Assembly: GCA_030765065.1 (NCBI GenBank)
Contig: CM060977.1
Span: 96,179,795-96,243,794 of the forward strand
Direction of reading: 5' to 3'
Length of the DNA: 64,000 bases
Source: Deroplatys truncata
Taxonomy: Eukaryota > Arthropoda > Insecta > Mantodea > Mantidae
The position numbers and the translations under genes are program-made. The notes under the pieces were generated by a model, which was not told the DNA's origin, ran no database searches, and worked only from the letters and a program-made list of their open reading frames with translations. Of this stretch, positions 22,076 through 32,800 are shown one piece after another; position 1 is the stretch's first letter, and each line of letters starts with the position of its first letter.

Positions 22076-22737
22076 TACTCTCACCTTTATTGTTTCTCTT
22101 TGCTTTCTGAAATTAACTTTGAATTTATATACAAAAACAAATGATCGCAAACGAATTAACAGAAACTAGGGAGGTGATAGAAATGTGTGATTAGCTGATA
22201 CAATTGGTTGAAACACGTCGTTTCGTAGTGTCTTATTGGTCAAAATACTATGACGTAGTAAGAGTGAGATAGTATGAATATTTTAAGACTATGCATCTAT
22301 ATTCATAGAAGCATAGTCGTACAGTAGCCAATCTCGAAAAGGAATGTTGCTCGGGAGAACTGATTTTGAAAAGTTCATTACTCCGTAATGCTATTGGAGG
22401 TTACGTGTTTAGAGTGGAACATCTCCCAGCATCTGCTCTTAAGAGTTAATGATAATGGAACTGACAAACAAGTTTTAACGAATGCTTGTAGAAAATGCAA
22501 TCCTGTTGCTAACGAGAATCATAAAACATGGTTACATCATTTGCGCGTACTTCACCTACATGTGCCTTCTATAAGGAGATGCTTCTGTGATGTCGCCTCT
22601 CCGGTAAATGAATGCTTTACGTGACTACATTTGTGTTTTGTGTATTCTGAATGAATTGTAGGGCACTGGTTTCTTCTTCCATAGAAATACAAATATATAG
22701 GTATATTTTAAAGTTTGATCATCATAAGGAATCTGAT
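22076..22737. other. No supported gene
   Basis: A 78-codon frame at 22388-22624 is cysteine- and histidine-containing but shows no recognised zinc-finger spacing. No repeat family was matched. Confidence 0.35.
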
Positions 22738-23500
22738 TTGTTACACTCACATGACTTTTTCTACTCTTGTACAGACTATTTTTACAAACACTTATTCTCC
22801 ATCTACTTCATGTTAATCTAGATAAACATCGACAGCAACCAACATATTGCTAATTTTCTTGTAGATGCAAGGGAATGTGGTAGGCTTTAAGCGATAGTCA
22901 AATGTTTTAAGAGCTGGTTGCTATGTGGAGCATTCCATTCTCTTTTCATGTCCAGGACATTAAAGAAAAAAGAAAGAAGAAAACGAATAACGAATTCCCA
23001 GTAGTGGAAAGGTATAAGTATTGAACAATTCAAACGCATAACAAGGAATATCTCGGAAATGGTTAACTGGACTAAAAAACTATATGACATAAATTGTGTT
23101 TTAACGAGTTATACATTTTTTCGTAATAAAAGTTGGTCTATCTGCTACGATCACCAGTTATGCAAAAGTCATTCGCAGTGAACAGGACTTTTGGGGACAT
23201 TCCCAAAAAATTCAAGATTAATTTACATGAAAATATCTTAAAAATATCATATTTTAACCAAAAGCGTTAAAGCGAATTTTGAGAAAATCAAAATTTTAGA
23301 AAAATGTTCCATGTAAAGGATAGTCTGTGGTGGGGGATTTTCTTGAAAGTATTATTGAATGTCTTGAAAATTGGAAATAAAGTTTTCTGCAAATGTTTAT
23401 TTCGATTAACATGAAGTAGATGTGGAATAAGCGTTTGTAAAAGTAGTTCATACAAGAGTAGCGAAAGTCATGTAAGTGCAACACTGTTAGATGTTTTTTT
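22738..23500. repeat. R1-derived fold-back unit (reverse copy plus forward end)
   Basis: 22738-23380 is a reverse R1 copy starting TTACACTCACATGACTTTTT. At about 23385 the sequence switches to the forward R1 right end (TGCAAATGTTTATTTCGATT, then TAAGCGTTTGTAAAAGTAG). The first and last 110 bp are therefore inverted repeats of each other. The pattern recurs at 43186-43832 and 61913-62310. Confidence 0.7.
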
Positions 23501-23624
23501 AGTTTCAGTTATACCTCGCCTAGAACTATTTGTACAATGATCTTATCGGCGGCCTTTCCTTTGCGTATACGCGATGGTGTTAATTCGTATTCGCTTGTCG
23601 TTGCATTTCTGACAAACGGTGGGT

Positions 23625-23765
23625 TTTATTCATTAGATCACTCACACATTCACACCTTCTAAACTCTGGGGATTAGGGAATAATCTTGGTTAGAAAAAAA
23701 TATTACACCCCAACCGCGAATCGAACCCAGGACAACTCATACAACAGGCAGAAGTTCTACTAGTC
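23625..23765 (-). mobile_element. S5 tRNA-headed SINE fragment
   Basis: Reverse-strand box B-like GGGTTCGATTCGCGG near 23715 is followed by a body block also present at 47440-47600 and 59945-60112 (on + strand like GGGAATAATCTTGGTTAG, then AATATTACACCC). The head is incomplete. Confidence 0.6.
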
Positions 23766-24095
23766 TATTCTGGATTTTCTAGGAATACCCTGTGAAGTCT
23801 TTGTTATTGGTTAGTTTTCAAATACAATTTCATTAAGTGACATATCACTATTCGTTTTATCTCCTGCTGATGCAAGGAGCATAGAATTTTAAAGCTATGA
23901 AATAACGACTCGCTTTTTGAAAATCTGCCTGTCTCTTTAGCCTGCTGTATTCTTCTTATACGTACAGAAAAATGTGTGATGAATGTTTGTCTTGATTAAA
24001 AGAAAGTATATACAAGATTAAGCTCTTGTACGAGTAGATTGTAGAAGAGGGCGTAGAGCAACACATGTGAGTGTAAAATAAAACATTTTATATGC
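23766..24095 (+). repeat. R1 repeat, forward, right half
   Basis: R1 order from GGATTTTCTAGGAATACCCT to a right end like CATGTGAGTGTAAAATAAAA. The left half is absent, replaced by the S5 SINE. Confidence 0.65.
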
Positions 24096-24284
24096 ATAGG
24101 AACCACTTAATTAAGCAAAGCATATTTAGTTGCAACATGCGGAAACGGTATTCATAAGTTTATTCGTGGAACCAACTTTCGCGATGGAAAGAAAATAATG
24201 GTAGAGGAAAAGAAAAACAATAATCGTAAACGTTTAAGCATGTACCAGAAAAGGTTTAGCATGCAATACTTCAGATTGTAATAC

Positions 24285-24612
24285 AAAAAATAGGTAATAC
24301 CATAACAACATTTATTTGAAAAAAATTGTGGATTTTAAAGACACCTACATATTTCTTTGTAGTAATTGTTTGTTTATCTCTAATAGTTTTCTTGCAATTA
24401 AAAAATTTACAAAATTCAATCGAATAAACATGACTCAAGAAAATATCACCAGAAAATTCAAGCTATAGGTTTTATATACCATATAAATATTTTAAATATG
24501 TGGCATTTGAATCCAAATTGTTAGACATTTTTGTTAAAATAAAAAGGCTATTATTTTCCACGTACTTTGTAATGGAAAATTCCTTTAAAAATATTCTCGC
24601 TCTGTATCAGGT
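24285..24612 (-). repeat. R1 repeat, reverse, diverged fragment
   Basis: Landmarks such as GATTTTAAAGACACCTACAT near 24331 and CACCAGAAAATTCAAGCTAT near 24448 follow R1 order. Both ends are missing. Confidence 0.55.
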
Positions 24613-25080
24613 ATTGTAACGTAGCAGTTAAGGCCCAAGATTATCGTTAGTTCCGAGCAGCATTTACAGAGCTAAACAAAGCTAAGTAGCGCTCTCGTCT
24701 TGCGTAAACACTAGAGGACCCGATTCATCTGGAAGCTTCCCCTTCCAGAACATTCTAGACTGTTCTGTGGTGGTTTCCAGGGGCTGTATACGCGAGCGTT
24801 CGCAGGTGAGCACATATCTGATGCGACATCAAATGAGGTTCTACAAGCGATTTTGTGACGTGCAGTGAGTGTTGCTATTGCGAGGGATTAAGGGAGCTCT
24901 TGTGTTCGACTCCCTAGCGGGTGAACCGTCCAGAATAAGAGACTACATCGTGATTATTTCATTACGCTGCTACGCCACGAAGAAAGTGAAGTGTCAGGGG
25001 AAATTGAACTAGTTCACTTAGTGTAGTAGTGATGGGAACTAAGTGAAGTCCCAGTTAAAGTTGAAGTAGATCAAAACCGT
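24613..25080 (+). repeat. R3 repeat copy b, with heat-shock-element-like promoter
   Basis: Aligns with 2588-3045 at the GCGCTCTCGTCT, GCGTAAACACTAG and CAGAACATTC blocks and again in the GAAGTGA-rich tail. No hsp-type coding sequence follows; a short frame at 25121 is unrecognised. Confidence 0.6.
24731..24792 (+). promoter_or_regulatory. Heat-shock-element-like array with TATA box
   Basis: GGAAGCTTCC at 24731-24740 and AGAACATTCTAGACTGTTCT at 24747-24766. The second is four alternating GAA/TTC-type units in 5-bp register. A GGTTTCC follows, and a TATA-like CTGTATACG at about 24784. This is the better conserved of the two R3 arrays. Confidence 0.55.
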
Positions 25081-25385
25081 GACAATGACAATTGAGCGAG
25101 ATGACAGTTAAAAGGACAAAATGACAAAACTGAACTTAAATTCAAAGGGTGCTATTTATTCCATATTTCGTTGTTTAATAATGCTGCTTACGTACAATAA
25201 AGGACTTGTTCTAAAACTGGTTTTCTGGAATCAGGAAGGCTCTAAATGTGTATATCCAGTGAAATCGCGTGGAATTCAATACTTCTTACCTACCATAGGT
25301 ACAGTTATACAAGGAGGGGGACACTTCGCGCACTGCGACCTACATAGATCTATTGTGGCTAGCACCCCCACGAGGAAGGGATGAA
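25081..25385. other. No supported feature
   Basis: An 87-codon frame starts at 25121, directly after the R3 repeat. It has no recognised domain. It could be part of the R3 element's internal region, but there is no second copy to test. Confidence 0.3.
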
Positions 25386-25530
25386 GTGACGGAACCATAA
25401 GAGGTATAGGCCTCATGCAGACAGACCACACAGATGCGCAGAAGTTCCTAACAGTTCCAGTCTCGAAGACCGGTCCCACTAGCTGAAGCTGCCAAAAGAG
25501 GACGATGAGCGAACCGTCGACCAGCAGCCC
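25386..25530 (-). mobile_element. S1-type SINE, 3' body (reverse), left piece
   Basis: The block CAGAAGTTCCTAACAGTTCC, then TCTCGAAGACCGGTCCCACT, recurs at 50520, 57290 and 61510 in the tails of reverse S1-type SINEs. The head-proximal part is probably the piece at 26290-26530, separated by about 760 bp of other sequence. Confidence 0.5.
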
Positions 25531-26289
25531 GCAACTGCCAACGGAGAGTGGTCTTTCCTTTAAGCAAGCATCCTTACCCTCTGTCAGATACCGCCTGTAG
25601 CGGGAACATCGGTGCATCAATGTAAATATCCGCATTGATGAAAATAATATTATAAAGTGAGGGTGATTATTTAATATGGAAATGTAAAGGAAACTATCTA
25701 GCCTTGCAAATGTGCAATTTAGGTACCTGAAGCCAAGCGGTAGTAGCGACTCGAAGCTCAGGGTATAGACTGAACATGATCAGTAGAGGCGCTTGAGTGA
25801 AAAATACGAGTAAAGGTTGAAAATAGATAGAGAGAGGGCGGGACAGGAACAGAAAGTCCGAAGAAAGATAAGAGAGTACATGTCCTCATATGGCACTAAT
25901 GTGATCAGCCTATCACAATATTGCTTTAAAATAGTTGTGGGAAAAGTAGCGTCTCTAGCGGGGTGCATACATGAAGCAGAGCCCCGGCATTTGAACGACA
26001 TTATAAAATATCCTCGGGGGGGAGCTTTATTCCATTCAGATGGCTGAGCGTGTGCAGAATCTGTTATCAATTTATAAAAGCAACACAGGGTGAAAGGTAC
26101 AGCGTGATAGATATGACCCCATAATCCAGTAAAATAATTGTAGGCTAGCTGCGAACAATTATGCGAATAAATTACAGTTAAAGTGAACTTAAAGGTTTTC
26201 ATGTTGTCTCCTATTACCACTCCCTATACAAGAGTTAAGAGCATAGACCAACGCAGAAGCGTTGTAGGGGTATTATTTTACAGCAATTC
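25531..26289. other. Unassigned insert between two S1 pieces
   Basis: Contains a 146-codon reverse frame (25780-26220) and a 76-codon forward frame with no recognised domain. Because SINE pieces flank it, it may be an inserted element. No terminal repeats were seen. Confidence 0.3.
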
Positions 26290-26530
26290 AATACCCACAT
26301 CAGAAGGTTGACGATGATCAGCCGAAGAGGGAGGTCCGTCGCACGCTATACGGTACGAAACCTAGAAGCACACCTGAAAGATGAAAATGAATTGGAATGA
26401 AACAGAAATGATGAAAAGGAAATCGTGGTAGATGAAAAACCACCTCTTAAAACCACGAAAAACGCAAAGTCAGTCGACGGAAATCAAACCCGGGATCACT
26501 CGAATACGAGCCTCAAACGTTATCGTGAAA
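26290..26530 (-). mobile_element. S1-type SINE, tRNA head and proximal body
   Basis: Contains ACGAAACCTAGAAGCACACC near 26346, ATGAAAAGGAAATCG near 26411, and at the right end a reverse-strand box B (+ strand AATCAAACCCGGGATCACTC near 26482). Same order as in 57400-57640. Confidence 0.65.
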
Positions 26531-27424
26531 CCAACTAAATCAATGCTTAGCATAGGTAGATGATGGAGAAAGTGAAAAGTTGAAATCTGTTCCTAATTAT
26601 GATTTAGGAATGTTTACAACTTATTCGTAAAGCGTTCTTCGTATTTTTCTAGGTTGATTCATTCTTGATGTACCTGTTTGCCATTTATTTTGGATATGGC
26701 TCATCATTTATTTCTATAGAAATAGAAAGCAATCCTATCAGTCTATAATATTTCACCTGTAGTGCACTCTCCTATGCGTCATTAAAATGCACAGCCAAAT
26801 AGTACAATTTATTTCCCAGCAGTAAGGCTAGTTATTTTTTACTTTAAAAGCTTTTTTAAAGAAAATTGAGCGTTTCCTTTTAGTCTTAAAAGCTGTACTT
26901 AACGTACTGCCTCTGCGGATAAGTTCCTTGATCTTTAGTTTAAAAAATATGCTTCTTTAACTGAAGTAACTACTGTGAGATTCAGTTTTGTTGTTGGAAA
27001 TTTTAGAGGCAATGGCAGTTCTTATGCTGAAGTCTGCGCGGCACTCAGCTTTAAGACTTCTGTTTTCTCCACTTTGAGTCACGAGGTCACCTGGTAGTGG
27101 GGCTATAAACTTAACCGTTTCTTACATTTTCTTTTCTTCGAAGTCTGAAGGAAAATATTGAGAGGAAGAATTGCAACTTCCGTGATTACCATTCTTATAT
27201 ACAAATATAGTTAACGTAGGTTGAACGGTTTTTTGTATACTTATACATTTGAAAGCTGTTTCATTCTTAGTCCACTTGGCAGGTTCTAGCGAACTGAAAA
27301 CATTTCTGTAGTACATAATACAAGAGAGAAGCAAAGAAGGGAAAGTTAGGAAGAAAGAACGAAAAAGAAGAAAAAATAGTAAAGGGGGAATTAGCAAACC
27401 TTTCCTTAAATTTCCATGCACTTT
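26531..27424. other. No supported gene
   Basis: AT-rich. A 103-codon reverse frame at 27122-27433 has a Phe/Leu-rich segment but no recognised domain. No repeat family was identified before R1 begins near 27425. Confidence 0.35.
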
Positions 27425-27992
27425 CCGCGACATCGCGAAAAACAGTTGAAAATGACAGGACTTTAAAAGAATTACACTGCTAAACAGCTCCAGCCATTAA
27501 TATTAAATATTTAAGAAATAGCCTATGCTACAAAAAACTTTATTTGAAATAAGCTCTGTGTCTTAAAGAGATCTACATATTCTGCAACTTTTCGTCTATC
27601 GTTTAACGTTTACCAGTTATATAAGATTATACAAAATTGCTCCATAATAAAGGGGACTTCAAAGGATATTCCCATAAAATTCGAGATATGCATTTTATTT
27701 TTCAATAAATATTACTAATATATTATGTTTTAATTAAAATGGTTAGTCATTTTGGGAGATTTTCTTGAAAATTTTCACTTCACATGTTTGAGAACACTGA
27801 ACTTGCGTAGCAAATTTGATATTTATGTGACTTTTCGTTCTTGAGTTATGCTGTTCAGACACACACCCGGACCGCTTCCTAAAACTACTGTGTTTGGGTT
27901 CAAGGGGCCTTAAAACATATATTTCTAGTGCATTCTTGACATTGAATATACTTCCCCTACGTACTATATGTAGTAGAGAAAGCAAAAAGTAA
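27425..27992 (-). repeat. R1 repeat, reverse, 5'-truncated
   Basis: Runs from CGCGACATCGCGAAAAACAG through ACTTTTCGTCTATCGTTTAA (near 27586) to the terminal block CTTCCCCTACGTACTATATG at 27946 and GTAGTAGAGAAAGCAAAAAG. A palindrome, TACTATATGTAGTA, is present at the end. Confidence 0.75.
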
Positions 27993-28084
27993 TTTGATTA
28001 TATAAAGACGCAGGCAAAGCTAGCAATCGGTTTTAACAGAATGTTTCCGAACCTGATTAACAATTCGCTATTTTAGGATAGTAT

Positions 28085-28525
28085 AAGCGAGGGGGATGAC
28101 CTCGCGGAAATGTGTGAGGCGCGCATTCAGTAGGTAGTGGTTTCGATACCCGCCAGGTCGGCTATTCTGAACATGGATTTTTTCGTGGTTTCCCCGGATG
28201 AAGCATCAGGCGACGGATTCCCTGTGTTGCGGCAGGACGGCGGATTATGCTCTTTGGAGAAGTTTGCCCCTGGGGTTTGTGGGGTCTTGAGTGTCCCTTG
28301 CTGCAGGGTGGCTCCTCCCTGGGACCAACCCGGGCGGAGGGGGCTAACGCAGGATATTCTCAATCTGGAAATCGTTAGTGACCCCGTCCTTCTTAGCATA
28401 CATAGTCGTCTATCCCTCATCTCTTCCTCTCAAGGGGTCACGTTAGAAGCAAAAAGGGCCCTTGTAACCTTTTTGCGGTGCTCTACTCCAGGTTTCTGGA
28501 GGATGATTCGTAGAATTAGGATTAG
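28085..28525 (+). mobile_element. S1-type SINE, forward
   Basis: tRNA-like head (GATGACCTCGCGGAAATGTG, box B-like TGGTTTCGATACCCG near 28139) is followed by the body with GGGGTCACGTTAGAAGC near 28435. The 141-codon forward and 97-codon reverse frames across it are GC-rich by-products. Confidence 0.75.
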
Positions 28526-28569
28526 GATTCTAAGCAGAGTGGGACTTAGAACCTCGATCTGAGATAGTT

Positions 28570-29010
28570 TTATGTGTCTATGCCTCGGGCGGGGAGATAA
28601 GGTGAGAGGAGACAGAGCAGGCCGACAGCAGAGGGCAGGGTCCCTACCGTTTCCAAATTTAAGCTCCTCGAAAGGACACTGGAGCAGCCGGCTCCTCTCC
28701 CTCTGTAGGGATTAAACATCTCCTGGGAACCTGGGAACCAGAGCTACAATCCGGGGGACGAAGGTTTCCACAGAGCATCCTTTTCCCCTGCCATGAGGCC
28801 TCACGCCGACACCTGCAAACCTGAAAGAAACCAGAGTATGAAAGGTGAACTGAAATAAAAATGGAAGGACAGGAAATTCGGGGGATTAAACACCTGAAAA
28901 ATAAAACACATGTGTCAGGAGGCTAAGCTGCGGGGTTTGAATCCACGATCTCCAAAATGTGGGTCACGAAAGTTACAGCCTGAGGTATTCCGCTCGATGG
29001 CCTCTTCATA
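28570..29010 (-). mobile_element. S1-type SINE, reverse, head-to-tail with the previous
   Basis: The right end holds a reverse tRNA head (+ strand TTTGAATCCACGATCTCC near 28938 and a diverged box A near 28990). The body has GGAAGGACAGGAAATTCG near 28861. It lies tail-to-tail with 28085-28525, forming an imperfect inverted pair. Confidence 0.65.
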
Positions 29011-29584
29011 TATGTTCTCCAACTCCTGGGATAGTGATATTAGAAATTTAAAACTTCCATAGTTTAAGGGGAGATTAAAAGCGCTATATCGCAAATGTTA
29101 ATTCTGCAAACTTCTAAACCGCTATCACTAACTATTTAAGACACCAGACTCAAGTTTTTACAGAATATAATTGTATGCCTTCAAAGTTCATTGATTTACT
29201 TTCTATACAATAAGTTTGACTATTAGAAAATGTGATTTTTCGTCGATTTTTATTTATCAGAATTATTTTCCTTTAAAATAACCAACCAGTTTATTATCAC
29301 CAAAGTAGATCCACCATAGCACTTAGACGTTTTTATCACACCAAAATTCAATTTCGCAATCTTGAATATTTTTTGAGAGAGGGAGTCACTTATACCAGAA
29401 ACTATCATTCACAGAAACATCTGTTCAGGGCAAAAATGTAGCAAACAAAATCTTCATATATTTGCAAAGAAAGAAACCACATGACTTGTACACAAAGAAG
29501 CTGCCATACTTAATAACCTTACCAATTGGCGGAACAAATCTTACGCTCTACTTTAAGGTATGTATGAGTTATAATTTTTAGCTT
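29011..29584. other. No supported feature
   Basis: AT-rich unique-looking sequence. No frame, repeat copy or RNA gene was recognised. Confidence 0.5.
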
Positions 29585-29678
29585 CTCTAGAGACCTAGAG
29601 AAAGTACGTATCTTTTCTGTCTACATCAGCAATATCTTCTCTATCTACATCCTACCCAAAATACGATACCGAGATATA
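29585..29678 (+). repeat. R1 repeat, forward, left end (interrupted by Tc1)
   Basis: R1 left end with ACCCAAAATACGATACCGAG at about 29654. Its continuation (TGTTTTGAGGTCTC) is at 30914, immediately beyond the Tc1 element. Confidence 0.7.
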
Positions 29679-30911
29679 CACTACGTGATCAAAGGTATCC
29701 GGTCACCTGGCTAAAAATGACCTACAAGTTCGCGGCGCCCTCCATTGGTAATGCTGGGAGTCAATATGATGTTGGTCCACCCTTAGCCTTAATCACAGCG
29801 TTCTCTCTTGCAGGCATACTTTCAATCAGATGCTGGAAGGTATCTTGCGAAATAGCAGCCCATTCTTCACGGAGTGCGGAACTGAGGAGAGGTAACGATG
29901 TAGGTCGGTGAGGCCTGGCACGAAGTCGGCGTTCCAAAACATCCCAAAGGTATTCTATACGATTCAAGTCAGGACTCCGTGTAGGCCAGTCCATTAGAGG
30001 GATGTTATTGTCATGCAACCACTCCGTCACAGCCCGTGCAGTATTAACAGGTGCTCGATCGTGTTCAAAGATGCAATCGCCATCCCCGAATAGCTCTTCA
30101 ACAGTGGGAAGCAAGAAGGTGCTTAAAATATCAATGTGGGTCTGCGCTGTGATCGTGCTACGCAAAACAACAAGGGGTGCAAGCCCCCTCCAGGAAAAAC
30201 ACGACCACACCATAACATCACCATCTCCGAATTTCACTGTTGGCACTACACATGCTGGCAAATGACGTTCACCGTATGGCATTCGCCATACCCACACCCT
30301 GACATCGGATTGCCACATTGTGTACCGTAATTTTTAACTCCATACAACGTTTTGCCACTGTTAAATCGTGTAATGTTGACGCTCCTTACACCAAGCGAGG
30401 GGTCGTTTGGAATTTCCTGCGTGATGTTTGGCTTATGAACAGCCGCTCGACCATGGTTTCTCACCTCACGCCTAACTGTCATAGTACTTGGAGTGGATCC
30501 TGATGCAGTTTGGAATTCCTGTGTGATGATCTGGATAAATGTCTGCATATTACTCTTTACGACCCTCTTGAAATGCCGGCGGTCTCTGTCAGTCAACAGA
30601 CTAGCTCAACCTGTACGCTTTTGTGCTGTACATGTCCTTCACGTTTCCACTTCACTATCACATCAGAAACAGTGGACATAGGGATGTTTAGGAGTGTGGA
30701 AATCTCGCGTACAGACTTCTGACACAAGTGACACCGAATCACCTGACCACGTTCGAAGTCCGTGAGTTCCACGGAGCGTCCCATTCTGCTGTTTCACGAT
30801 GTCTAAGGTGCTGAGGTCGCGGATGAGTACCAGGCAGGTGACAGCACAATGCACCTAAGATGAAAAAACGTATGTTTGTGGGGGTGTCCGTCTACTTTTG
30901 ATCGCATAATG
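29679..30911 (-). mobile_element. Tc1-like DNA transposon, complete ends, 1233 bp, nested in R1
   Basis: Terminal inverted repeats of about 30 bp: CACTACGTGATCAAAGGTAT at 29679 and the reverse complement of CTACTTTTGATCGCATAATG at 30911. TA dinucleotides flank both ends (29677-29678 and 30912-30913), the expected target duplication. Inside is one transposase gene on the reverse strand, inactivated. The insertion splits an R1 copy. Confidence 0.93.
29761..30784 (-). pseudogene. Tc1-like transposase, two frameshifts and lost first catalytic Asp
   Basis: Three reverse-strand pieces make up a Tc1 transposase of normal length (about 340 codons). Piece one (30784-30593) starts MGRSVELTDFERGQVIRCHL and holds the first helix-turn-helix. 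Piece two (30596-30246) holds TDRDRRHFKRVV and the second DNA-binding helix region. Piece three (30318-29761) holds WQSDVRVWVWR, FEHDRAPVNTARAV (second catalytic Asp) and SPDLNRIEYLWD (third acidic residue). In the block that normally reads WSDES, the Asp codon has become TAA at 30334-30336 and the next codon encodes Lys. The frame changes between pieces are each by one or two bases. In life the protein would cut and paste the element at TA sites; this copy cannot. Confidence 0.93.
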
Positions 30912-30913
30912 TA

Positions 30914-31104
30914 TGTTTTGAGGTCTCTAGATATAGGTCTCTACATTTTTAGAAAATGGTCCGTGTGTGTGAGGTGAGAGAGAGAGTAAAGCATAAATCA
31001 AAACAAGAAAGTCCGACAAATACCAAAGTTCGTATATAAGTTCAAAAGCTTTCAAACATGCAACAGGCAGATTTTCGTTAAATTCCCACTACTCCAAACT
31101 ACCA
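30914..31104 (+). repeat. R1 repeat, forward, second segment
   Basis: Continues the R1 copy after the Tc1 element: TGTTTTGAGGTCTCTAG, GTCCGTGTGTGTGAGG and AATACCAAAGTTCGTATATA, up to CTCCAAACTACC where the SINE block begins. Confidence 0.75.
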
Positions 31105-31686
31105 CCAAGCGGGATAGCTCAGGCGGTTATGTCTGCCGCCCACATTCGGGAGGCCCAGGGATCGATCCCCGGCGACCGCCCAGTCTGGCCCATTTGGTTC
31201 TTAGTGGTTTCCCCGGGTCGCCAGGCGAATGCTGGGGTGGTTCATCTTCTAACACGACTCTCCTGTCCCTCATTTCCTGTACCCATCATCTTCCTTGTCA
31301 TCTTTTTCAGGGTTGTAGGACCAGCCACGGTGTTCGGCGGGTTGCGGCTGGGCGGTGTCTTGCGCTCTGTAAAGCTTTCTTCCCTGGCGTCGCAGCGGTA
31401 CCGCTCAATTAGGTCTCTCCTCGGCATCTGGCTCCACTCAGGGGATCCCTGGAGGTTGTTGAACCGTGCGGCGTCGGATGTGTTCTATCTTGCAACGTTA
31501 GGGACACCGTTCCTGCTTGCGCCCATCGCATCTGGATCTGGTTTCTCCCCTCATCCTTACCTCCCAGGGGTCACGTTGGAAGCACAAAGGTTCGACTGGC
31601 TTGTGTGCTTTGCTCTGCCCTGGTTCTGGGGGCCCCTCCTTCATACGTACCTTTACCTTTACCCCAAACTACACTTTAGATGTATC
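31105..31686 (+). mobile_element. S1 SINE, full length, first tandem copy
   Basis: tRNA-like head: GGATAGCTCAGGCGGTTA (box A) and GGATCGATCCCCGGC (box B), followed by a roughly 480-bp body. The unit also includes the 22-bp R1 flank beginning CCAAACTACACTTTAGATG, which recurs at the end of the second unit. CCAAACTAC also lies just before the first unit, consistent with the original target duplication. Confidence 0.88.
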
Positions 31687-32268
31687 CCAAGCGGGATGCC
31701 TCAGGCGGTTACGTCTGCCGCCCACATTCGGGAGGCCCAGGGATCGATCCCCGGCGACCGCCCAGTCTGGCCCATTTGGTTCTTAGTGGTTTCCCCGGGT
31801 CGCCAGGCGAATGCTGGGGTGGTTCATCTTCTAACACGACTCTCCTGTCCCTCATTTCCTGTACCCATCATCTTCCTTGTCATCTTTTTCAGGGTTGTAG
31901 GACCAGGCGACGGTGTTCGGCGGGTTGCGGCTGGGCGGTGTCTTGCGCTCTGTAAAGCTTTCTTCCCTGGCGTCGCAGCGGTACCGCTCAATTAGGTCTC
32001 TCCTCGGCATCTGGCTCCACTCAGGGGATCCCTGAAGGTTGTTGAACTGTGCGGCGTCGGAGGTGTTCTATCTTGCAGCGTTAGGGACACCGTTCCTGCT
32101 TGCGCCCATCGCATCTGGATCTGGTTTCTCCCCTCATCCTTACCTCCCAAGGGTCACGTTGGAAGCACAAAGGTTCGACTGGCTTGTGTGCTTTGCTCTG
32201 CCCTGGTTCTGGGGGCCCCTCCTTCATACGTACCTTTACCTTTACCCCAAACTACACTTTAGATGTAT
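31687..32268 (+). mobile_element. S1 SINE, second tandem copy
   Basis: Repeats 31105-31686 with about ten differences in 582 bp (for example GGGATGCCTC for GGGATAGCTC). It includes the same R1 flank, so it arose by tandem duplication of an existing insertion rather than by new retroposition. Because 582 is a multiple of three, a 288-codon frame spans both copies; it is not a gene. Confidence 0.88.
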
Positions 32269-32800
32269 TATTTTTGAAATGTTTGATTTTCTAAAAGAAA
32301 TAGATGCAGGACTTTGATTAAAATGCCATACATTAAACGTATTTACATGAAAAAGAAAAAGTATATCTTTAATTTTCTGGAATAGCCTTTTCATTTTGTA
32401 TAATCTAGGCAAACGTTAAGCGATAGACGAAACGGTACGGCACAAAAAATGTAGCTCTCTTTAAAACACACCTTTTATTTCAAATAACATGTTTTTGCAT
32501 CAGCCCTTTCCAGATATCCGTTATTAATGGTTTGAATGTTCATTACTCGGTTATTCTCTTAAGTTCCTGTCAACATTCATTTGTTTCTCGCGAAGTCATG
32601 AAAACAGTACGGAATTTTAAGGCCTGCATATAGTGTGCAGTTCTTAAACATACGACTGTTGCTGTTCTCTTTGTATTTATAACGAAATGTGTGATGGATG
32701 CACTATTTCTGAAAAGGTTTACTTGGATTTAAATGATGTACATAAAAATAGCTTTTGTAAGAATAGTAAATGTGCAACGAATTTGCTGTAGGATAAAGAA
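32269..32800 (+). repeat. R1 repeat, forward, third segment and right end
   Basis: Resumes R1 after the SINE block: TTGATTAAAATGCCATACAT near 32315, AACGTTAAGCGATAGACGAA near 32411, CATTTGTTTCTCGCGAAG near 32578. The segments at 29585, 30914 and 32269 form a single R1 copy. Confidence 0.75.

Noticed and set aside
24613..25384. A true heat-shock protein gene downstream of the HSE array
   Set aside because: No hsp70 or small-hsp coding motif is present in any frame after the promoter-like block, and the block itself is repeated at 2588.
31129..31995. 288-codon forward open frame, the longest in the window
   Set aside because: It spans a 582-bp tandem duplication of a tRNA-headed SINE. 582 is a multiple of three, so the frame stays open across both copies; no protein domain is seen.
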